A program made the translations under genes and the position numbers. Of a DNA stretch of 12,439 nucleotides, positions 8,301 through 12,439 are shown in pieces. Below the pieces are notes generated by a model. It searched no databases. It was given only the letters and a program-made list of their open reading frames with translations, and was not told where the DNA came from. The stretch's first letter is position 1. Every line of letters starts with the position of its first letter. This DNA is from Ectocarpus siliculosus (taxonomy: Eukaryota; Sar; Phaeophyceae; Ectocarpales; Ectocarpaceae), in NCBI GenBank assembly GCA_000310025.1, contig FN649754.1, positions 404,790 through 417,228 of the forward strand, given 5' to 3'.

Positions 8301-11300
8301 GAACCGCGGCCACCATAACAGCGCCCGTCACAACAAAGAAAATCGAAACTTCTTGTCCTATGCCACTAGGCTGCCCTTACACCTTGAACATTGCCCGCTC
8401 TTCGCGACACGCCGTCCTGACGACAACACAACCCCCCCAAAAAAACGGCCATAGCAGTGGCGGCTACGACATAGGGGAGAGTCCGACAAGCCAAGAAAAG
8501 TCTCTTATATGCGGCTTTCTCTCAAACCGCCGTACTGCTGTGTATCATATCTGCGCTTCATGGCCTGGACAAGCCACTACAGTTATTCTCCATACTGTAT
8601 CCGTCCTTTGCCTTTCGTAGGCACCACTGCTGTACCATACCCCGGCAAACCACAACCAACTCACCCGGTAGGACAGCACGATGCGAGTCCACTTGTTGGT
8701 CAAGCCAACCCGGAAGAAAAACTTTCCGATCCTTCCACGCTCTTTGGGCGGGTTGCCCAGCCACTTGAGAACCCTCCGGCGACCGCGAACGACGTGAACC
8801 ACCTGCTTCACCGCCAGGTCTACACCCATAGCGGAGTCGTCCAGGTACTTGAAAGCTTTGCGTACGCAGCAGGTCGACGGTGTGGGACCAAAAGAGAACG
8901 ACAAAATTACAAACAAGATGAATACATTGAAAGCGACAAAAAAAATGTGCATATCTCACAAGAAAATTATTCAGGCCGTCGAAAATTTCATCAACGGTAG
9001 AGTTCATAACAAGGAAAAAGAAGCGAGAAAGTTGTGCCTCAAAAGAAAAAAGCTCAGGCCGTCAAAGATTGCATCTATTGAAGTAGTGGTGGTGGTCCCT
9101 AGATAAGGTCGAAAACACCATCTACCAATTCCCATCTGGAGTACAAGCAAGGAAAGCTAAGATCGAGGCTCACGTCCTTATGTCGTCACTGCCGACGTAG
9201 AGGATTATTACGATCCTCGGCTGAGCTGTGTCTCTTGACCCAATTTTCAACTTTTTAATGAACCCAAAGCAAGCCTCCGGGGTAGGTTCATCAGATCACA
9301 GTAGTGTAGTGTCATCAAGACGTGACGAAAGATGAAAGAAAAGCAAACAAGGGCGCTTCGCGGCGTACCGCTTCGCGGTCGCCGCTACCCGTACCGTAGG
9401 CTGTATGGCCATGTCAAGTGTGTACGGGTCCACTTTGGCGACGAGAGGAAAGAGACAGAAAGTGTTCGTATGTGAAGGGTGCTGTCCTCACTTACTTGTT
9501 CGAAGAGCGGAGAGGCACAAACAACGAATTTAAAACATGCAGATTTGGAATAATCCTGGAACCTTCCTGTATAATCATTCAATCCAACCTCTAGAAGTAC
9601 AGCAGTGCATATCCCGATGGGGCGGAGAGGAGGATAATTACCCCAATGGACGCAACCAGCCCTATCGTTAACCCAACCCGACCAACTCGACCCAAAGGTA
9701 TACATTGGGAAGCGCTAGGTCACTTTGCTATACGTAGCAAACGCCTACGCCGCGGCAAAATCGCGGCGGTAAAAAGCAGTACTGTAGCTTGCTCTGTGCA
9801 CGGTTTTAACAGGCTAGGTTGCTGTACCCCAGGTTGCTGTGCGCTAGGTTGCTGTGCGCTAGGTTGCTGTACAGGTGCCTAAGGCAAGACAGGTGAAACA
9901 CTAGGTTGCTCCACGCGTAACCCTAAGCCTCGGCGCAGAAAAGGGTTCGGTTGCTGTGCACCGTTACAGCAGTAGTGCGAGGTTGCTGTACGGTGGGAAG
10001 CTAGGTCTCCGTGCACGGGCTGCACCTGCCCAAGGATTGTTCCGAGAAATGTGTGGTAATTTATTCCGACATGGATACCACTGCTTTCGACCGAGTGGCG
10101 AAGCACCACTTGAGGTTTATAGATTGCTGTGCGCACGACACCGGCCGCACCCCCCCCCCAGCTTTCGTCGAGATCGAAAGGGAGACGCACTACAGCAACA
10201 GGGTGATTTGGACTCGTGGCATGCGGAGACTTGGTTGGTTGGTTGGTTGGTTGTCGCGTGTGCCGAGGGTGTGTGTATGCAGTCCGCGCACAAAAGCGGA
10301 CCACGCCACCCTCTACATGAATGGTCTACACTGTCAAGACACCAAAATTTGATTGGTCGAGTCATAGCGGGTCTCGGAGACGCGACTTTCTGCCCTCGCT
10401 AGCGGTAGATGCAGGTCTCGGCGCGAGGCGAGGTCGAGGGGCGGAGAAACCGCAAAAAAATGGGGCTCTGCAGCCACGCGCAAGCTAGGATTGCAAAATG
10501 ATGGAAGCGGGTGAGCTCTCGGCCCGCAGGAAGTTCGTGCATAGGTCTACATGTTGGTGTGAATTAGCTGCCAGCTGCCTTCAGTTTGACGTTTCCCAAG
10601 CTCGAACAGCTCACACAGCTGACGACTTCTTGACTCCAAGAGCCCAGCGAACCGGAACGAACCAAAAGGAAAAATTACGAATCTGTACACGGCAGTCTTC
10701 CTGCTGTTCTTTTACTTCATTTTTTCATTGCGGGCCAGCATTGCACGTACCTCGGGTACCGCGGATGCCATTGATCTTGCCGATGTGGAGCCTTTGGCTG
10801 AGCTTGAACACCCACATGCTGAGGGGAGAGTCGGTAGCCTTGATCATGTTGTCCGACTTCGCGGCGACACCGGCGATGTGGTCCGCGCTAGCGTTGGAGA
10901 GAGAGTCCGCGGCGCCTTCCACCTGTAAGAAAGGGGTTCGGTGTTGGCGTGGGGGGCGAAAGGCCACATATAATGTTGCCGGTGGTGCTGCTGTTGTTCT
11001 TGATGTTAACAGTTGTAGAGGTTGTTTTTGTTGCTGCTCGAAAAAGGCTCGGTTTTAGGATGGGCTGACGGGCTAATGTAATGCTGCTTTCGCCGTAGGT
11101 GCTGTGTTAGCCTTTGGGTTTCAGTCGACGTCGCTGCTGCTGCTGCTGCTGCTGCTGAAAAGGGCTCGTAATTAGGTTGGGCTGACGGGCTAATGCAATG
11201 TTGCTTTCGCCGTAGGTGCTGAATTAGCCTTTTGGTTTCAGTCGACGTCGCTGCTGCTTGCTGCTGCTGCTGCTGCTGCTATATACTACTCTGTTGTTCC

Positions 11301-12139
11301 CGGTGTTGGCGCTATCATTTTCCTGCTGCTGTTGTTCGTGTTCAGACATGAACCGCTGGTGTACGATGTAGAAAAATACAAGGAGGTTGACGCCAAATAT
11401 TATCGGGCGAACTTGTTCCGCAACAACAACAACAACAACAACAACAACAACTTTTCCCGCAAAAACAGTGAACCTTTTCCCACCAGGTGACAAGAACCAT
11501 ACACAACAGTCCAGAAAGCGAGTTTCCACGCCCTCTTTTATCTGTTCACGGCAACGTGCACTTGAGCTTGTAACTCTCCCGAATTTCAGGGCTTGCTCAT
11601 TTCACGTTTCCAAGAAAACAGCACGCGATCGTGGACAACTTCGGAAACAACATGTAGACCGTTCGGCTTACCTCATCGAGCAGCGGCTGGAGCAGCGGCT
11701 GCATGGTTCCGTACGGCAGAGAGCACCATAGATCAGGGATGAACCACGTCCTGAGGTAGTGGAGCCCAACCTTAGCGACAAAGAGATAGAATGGGGCTGG
11801 TGTCAGTTACTGCTAGGGTTCGCGAAGTTGTTTGGTGGTGGTGGTGGTGCTGTTGTTGGCGGTGGTGCTGTTTTCTTCATATAATAGGGCTGGTGTCAAT
11901 TACTGCTAGGGTTAGCGAAGTTGTTTGTTGGTGGTGGTGGTGCTGTTGTTGGCGGTGGTGCTGTTTTCTTCATATAATAGGGCTGGTGTCAATTACTGCT
12001 AGGGTTAGCGAAGTTGGTTGTTGTTGTTGTTGTTGGTGGTGGTGGTGTTGGCGGTGGTGCTGTTTTCTTCACACTGAAAGCCGTTCCGGCCTTCGCTCCG
12101 TACCTTCAAACATCCGTCTTCTGTCATCCACAAAGGTGA
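5324..12139 (-). CDS. Multi-exon gene of unknown function with a channel-like S2-S3 segment (5' partial)
   Basis: Eight exons join on the minus strand: 12139-12104, 11770-11672, 10922-10751, 8855-8665, 8140-7934, 6951-6524, 6104-5915 and 5371-5324. Exit and entry phases agree at all seven junctions (0, 0, 1, 0, 0, 2, 0) and the joined frame has no internal stop, which is the main evidence for one gene. The visible product is about 456 residues and lacks its N terminus. Residues 1-45 resemble the S2-S3 region of EAG/HCN/CNG cation channels (YLRTWFIPDL..SLPYG). Residues about 90-205 hold several Arg/Lys-patterned helices, an IQ-like motif lies near 223-235, and the rest is Gly/Ser/Arg/Pro-rich and probably disordered. 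No S5-pore-S6 or cyclic-nucleotide-binding domain is seen, so a channel function is a hypothesis only. The gene converges on the transporter exon at 1009-1113. The last exon is the weakest part. Confidence 0.6.
5409..5665. repeat. Dispersed repeat copy A (about 260 bp)
   Basis: This intronic segment matches two other places in the window. Its left part (about 5412-5468, GCCTCCGG...TCATCAGA...GTCATCAAG) matches 9272-9338. Its right part (from about 5472, TGGTGTGAAT, GCTGCCAGCTGCC, CAAGCTCGAACAGCTCACACA) matches 10549-10745. It lies in the intron between exon g and the last exon, in reverse orientation to the gene only in the sense that its strand is unknown. No terminal repeats or coding capacity were seen, so a short non-autonomous mobile element is a guess. 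Confidence 0.7.
5915..6104 (-). CDS. Exon g (190 nt) of the minus-strand gene
   Basis: The acceptor CCCCGCGCGCGCCAG is entered in phase 2, matching exon f, and the donor AGCGCG/GTAAGTA is near-perfect, leaving in phase 0. The 63 full codons include SEHYGENRPRSPSLIPSEVW and SEDLSWDEVHLPRSP, an acidic/aromatic tail between RSP motifs. No domain was recognised. The open frame with matched borders makes coding likely. Confidence 0.7.
6524..6951 (-). CDS. Exon f (428 nt), basic/Gly-Ser-rich low-complexity region
   Basis: This is the largest exon, with acceptor CAAATGCAG/GTCGCGG and donor TATATAG/GTGCGG. It has 142 codons plus two bases (phase 0 to 2). It begins VAGQLKTNLRRRTRARSESD, where LRRRTRAR could be a nuclear-localisation or membrane-binding basic patch. 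It continues with a run of seven Gly, an Asp-rich patch, SP/RSP motifs and a Gly/Ser stretch. GC content is clearly higher than in the flanking introns. The composition suggests a disordered tail with possible phosphorylation sites; no fold was recognised. A perfect 16-base GC palindrome falls in it at 6641-6656. Confidence 0.7.
6641..6656. repeat. 16-bp perfect GC palindrome
   Basis: CGCCGGCGCGCCGGCG is its own reverse complement. It falls inside exon f, where it encodes part of SPARRRRG, so codon content may explain it. Confidence 0.7.
7034..7133. repeat. GTT/GTG-rich trinucleotide tract
   Basis: An imperfect (GTT)n/(GTG)n array in the intron between exons e and f, close upstream of the exon f acceptor in gene orientation. 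On the gene strand it is an AAC/CAC tract, a purine/pyrimidine mix that would not itself serve as a polypyrimidine tract. Confidence 0.85.
7134..7725. other. Intronic, no exon seen
   Basis: This is part of the intron between exons e and f. A plus-strand frame around 7370-7660 (VRWEDSDLQDHAPEGMW, later NERYSWTRSKVLHDVLL) looks mildly protein-like but has no homology I can name and no flanking splice sites. I treat it as intron. Confidence 0.35.
7726..7751 (-). repeat. Duplicate of the exon e 3' end and donor
   Basis: On the minus strand GGGCGACACATGGCC then TTTGAAG/GTGCAC closely repeats the exon e border GGGCGACACATGGCC then TTGAAG/GTACGAG (7934-7954), with one inserted T. It sits about 205 bases downstream of the true donor, inside the intron. 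Confidence 0.65.
7934..8140 (-). CDS. Exon e (207 nt), Arg-patterned helix and IQ-like motif
   Basis: The acceptor CCCCTTTGCTCCAG and donor TTGAAG/GTACGAG bound 69 codons in phase 0/0. Local residues 11-33 (LVRAMRVLAVAVRAVPRATR then VLR) place Arg at 13, 16, 23, 27, 30 and 33 within a hydrophobic helix. That resembles a voltage-sensor S4 in composition, but the spacing is irregular and a Pro breaks it. Further on, EASIVIQRRAGRHMALK resembles an IQ calmodulin-binding motif, one residue short of the usual Ile-Gln-to-Gly spacing. Both readings are suggestions. The last 22 or so bases of this exon are duplicated at 7726-7751. Confidence 0.7.
8141..8664. other. Intron between exons d and e
   Basis: These 524 bases lie between a strong donor (8664) and acceptor (8141) in matching phase. 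Inspection found no additional exon and no repeat of note apart from short homopolymers near 8431. Confidence 0.5.
8665..8855 (-). CDS. Exon d (191 nt) of the minus-strand gene
   Basis: The donor TACCGG/GTGAGTT is strong. Two acceptors are possible: GTACGCAAAG/CTTTC (exon from 8855, entered in phase 1, as required by exon c) and TTTCAAG/TACC (exon from 8847, phase 0). The peptide runs YLDDSAMGVDLAVKQVV, then a basic helix (RGRRRVLKWLGN) and an aromatic/basic segment (RIGKFFFRVGLTNKWTR). Long runs without stops and splice borders in phase support coding. No known domain was recognised. Confidence 0.65.
8880..9271. other. AT-richer intronic stretch with small inverted repeat
   Basis: This is part of the 1.9-kb intron between exons c and d. 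The 8890-9070 segment is A-rich on the plus strand, which supplies T-rich sequence upstream of the exon d acceptor on the gene strand. GAGGAT (9200-9205) and ATCCTC (9213-9218), flanked by GCCGA and GGC, could form a short hairpin. No exon was found. Confidence 0.4.
9272..9338. repeat. Dispersed repeat copy B, left fragment
   Basis: This fragment shares GCCTCCGG, TCATCAGA, GTCATCAAG and AAGATGA with the left part of copy A, in the same order. Similarity stops near GATGAAAG at 9338, where the matching position in copy A is followed almost at once by the sequence that resumes at 10549. Confidence 0.6.
9354..9380. repeat. CGCTTCGCGG duplicated, hairpin-forming
   Basis: CGCTTCGCGG occurs at 9354-9363 and 9369-9378. 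The second copy sits in ACCGC-TTC-GCGGT, a five-base-pair stem. It lies just past the donor of the candidate microexon. Confidence 0.5.
9395..9432 (-). CDS. Candidate 38-nt microexon between exons c and d
   Basis: A pyrimidine-rich acceptor (CTTTCCTCTCGTCGCCAAAG) and a donor CCTACG/GTACGG bound 38 bases with one open frame. It enters in phase 1 and leaves in phase 0, reading VDPYTLDMAIQPT once the split codon is filled. It would then need the alternative exon d acceptor at 8848, eight bases inside the other one, which is also phase 0. Both the path with it and the path without it are open, so it may be alternatively spliced or be chance. Confidence 0.25.
9814..9990. repeat. 15-bp minisatellite, unit CTAGGTTGCTGTGCG
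   Basis: Four adjacent units run from 9814 to about 9873, with variants in the last bases. Degenerate single copies of GGTTGCT(G/C) continue near 9901, 9948 and 9979. It lies within the DNA separating the two fragments of repeat copy B. Confidence 0.85.
10231..10252. repeat. (TTGG)n microsatellite
   Basis: About five and a half tetranucleotide units, intronic. Confidence 0.9.
10549..10745. repeat. Dispersed repeat copy B, right fragment
   Basis: This segment matches copy A from about 5472 onward: TGGTGTGAATtAGCTGCC, CAAGCTCGAACAGCTCACACA, AGAGCCCAG, AATCTGT, CAGTCTT and GGCCAGCATT. Similarity runs almost to the splice donor of exon c at 10750. Confidence 0.7.
10751..10922 (-). CDS. Exon c (172 nt) of the minus-strand gene
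   Basis: The acceptor is CCCCTTTCTTACAG and the donor CCCGAG/GTACGTG, both close to consensus. The exon enters in phase 0 and leaves in phase 1, giving 57 full codons. The peptide opens with a polar helical stretch (VEGAADSLSNASADHIAG) and ends in a basic stretch (VFKLSQRLHIGKINGIRGTR) with Lys/Arg spaced 3 to 5 apart. In an EAG-type channel S4 would be expected near here, but the match is weak. The downstream intron edge abuts the end of a dispersed repeat copy (10549-10745). Confidence 0.65.
11040..11280. repeat. 117-bp tandem duplication with (CTG)n ends
   Basis: Two units start near 11041 and 11158. Both hold GGCTCG, GGGCTGACGGGCTAATG, CTTTCGCCGTAGGTGCTG, TTAGCCTTT and CAGTCGACGTCG, and both end in a CTG tract (11133-11157 and 11250-11280). 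They lie in the intron between exons b and c. Confidence 0.9.
11421..11451. repeat. (CAA)10 microsatellite
   Basis: A perfect CAA tract in the intron between exons b and c. The minus-strand frame beside it reads a hydrophobic IIFGVNLLVFFYIVHQRFM, considered and rejected as an exon because its phase does not fit exon b. Confidence 0.9.
11672..11770 (-). CDS. Exon b (99 nt), channel S3-like segment
   Basis: A strong acceptor (TATCTCTTTGTCGCTAAG) and donor (GATGAG/GTAAGC) bound 33 codons in phase 0/0. The exon reads VGLHYLRTWFIPDLWCSLPYG and then TMQPLLQPLLDE. The first part matches the pattern before and through S3 in EAG-family potassium channels (YLKTWF-x-IDLLSCLPYD), including Tyr-Leu-Arg/Lys-x-Trp-Phe, the S3 Asp and the Leu-Pro-Tyr end. 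An in-frame ATG at codon 23 has a plausible context, but the upstream part is too protein-like for it to be the start. Confidence 0.65.
11791..12076. repeat. 93-bp tandem repeat, three copies
   Basis: Units 11791-11883 and 11884-11976 are both 93 bp and nearly identical; a third (11977-12076) differs in its GTT/GTG tract length. Each starts AT(A/G)GGGCTGGTGTCA, holds TACTGCTAGGGTT and a GTT/GTG tract, and ends near TTTTCTTCATATA. A partial copy starts at 12189. The array fills most of the intron between exons a and b. Confidence 0.95.
12104..12139 (-). CDS. Exon a (36 nt) of the minus-strand gene
   Basis: The exon lies between a pyrimidine-rich acceptor (...CCCTTATCAG) and a donor TTTGAAG/GTACGG. 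In phase 0 it reads SPLWMTEDGCLK and joins exon b without a shift; EDG-x-L just before the S3 helix is common in EAG/HCN/CNG channels. A second frame reads TFVDDRRRMFE, which also looks channel-like, but it would create a stop after exon b is joined unless a further microexon intervenes. Confidence 0.45.
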
Positions 12140-12414
12140 CTGATAAGGGCGCCTTTCCATTGCCACAGGCAAAGAAAAATGGACTAAAATAGGGCTGATG
12201 TCAGTTAAGGCCAGGGCGAACTACCAGTGGTCGGTCTACTCTCAGCAGTAGGACCCTTTCGCCTGCTCTAGGTTCAATCGCGGATTTAAGAAGCTCCGCG
12301 GATGCATGCCCAACGTTGAACCGAGTCCTTATCATGCTATCCTTGTTTGTTTTCCTTCACTCCACGTACTTTTGAGATCGGATACAATCTTGGATGCACC
12401 GGTTTTTCCGAGTG
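12140..12414. other. Right flank, no exon seen
   Basis: This is presumably intron upstream of exon a in gene orientation. It includes the partial 93-bp repeat copy at 12189. No further S1/S2-encoding exon was recognised before the window ends. Confidence 0.4.
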
Positions 12415-12434
12415 CCCCCCCCCCCCCCCCCCCC
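12415..12434. repeat. 20-nt poly-C run near right edge
   Basis: Exactly 20 C followed by ACGGG to the end of the window, mirroring the left edge. Confidence 0.9.
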
Positions 12435-12439
12435 ACGGG

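Noticed and set aside
8849-9106. Plus-strand Lys-rich 85-codon ORF
   Set aside because: It is a product of A-rich intron sequence upstream of the exon d acceptor.
9646-9882. Cys-rich repeat peptide LGCCALGCCALGCC
   Set aside because: Translation of the 15-bp minisatellite; no evidence of a gene.
10011-10352. Plus-strand ORF with a fairly protein-like middle (KCVVIYSDMDTTAFDRVAKH)
   Set aside because: No family resemblance, no splice borders, ends in the TTGG microsatellite frame; probably chance.
10498-11058. Plus-strand 186-codon ORF
   Set aside because: It runs through repeat copy B and then antisense to exon c, whose minus-strand reading has proper splice borders and phase.
11281-11445. 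Minus-strand hydrophobic segment IIFGVNLLVFFYIVHQRFM as a transmembrane exon
   Set aside because: The only nearby acceptor needs entry phase 1, but exon b exits in phase 0, and no good donor follows. Exon b joins exon c directly in phase.

Overview
The window looks like nuclear DNA from an intron-rich eukaryote. Long uninterrupted ORFs are absent. Coding potential comes as short exons of 36 to 428 bases with consensus GT/AG borders, separated by repeat-rich introns of several hundred bases to 1.9 kb. Trinucleotide tracts (CAG/CTG, GTT/GTG, CAA), minisatellites and G/C homopolymers are abundant. This style fits a brown alga such as Ectocarpus or a similar stramenopile, but that assignment is inference; no marker gene fixes the species. 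No rRNA, tRNA, CRISPR array, bacterial operon or intact transposase was recognised.

Left end (1-1113, plus strand): the only recognisable coding piece is one terminal exon at 1009-1113. It encodes the end of an MgtE-type (SLC41-related) magnesium transporter. Its upstream exons were not found and probably lie beyond the left edge.

Middle (1114-5323): no convincing gene. The stretch holds a diverged 146-bp-spaced duplication (1631-1870), a 49-bp tandem duplication (2504-2600), a CT microsatellite and poly-C run (3171-3312), a dubious small ORF (3358-3447) and a three-copy CTG/CAG-bearing repeat (about 4612-5215).

Right half (5324-12139, minus strand): eight exons form one reading frame whose phases agree at every junction. 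The gene is convergent with the transporter gene, and its 5' end lies beyond the right edge. The visible product is about 456 residues. It begins with a segment resembling the S2-S3 region of EAG/HCN/CNG-type cation channels, continues through several basic, partly S4-like helices and an IQ-like motif, and ends in a Gly/Ser/Arg/Pro-rich tail. No pore or nucleotide-binding domain is seen, so its function is unknown. Its introns carry a 93-bp tandem triplication beside a splice acceptor, a 117-bp tandem duplication, a 15-bp minisatellite, a duplicated splice-donor fragment, and two copies of a roughly 260-bp dispersed repeat. One copy of that repeat appears split by about 1.2 kb of inserted DNA. 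A possible 38-nt microexon lies in that inserted stretch.

Both ends of the window carry a run of exactly 20 C, which may mark assembly breakpoints. Exon borders come from reading splice consensus and phase; no transcript or database evidence was available.
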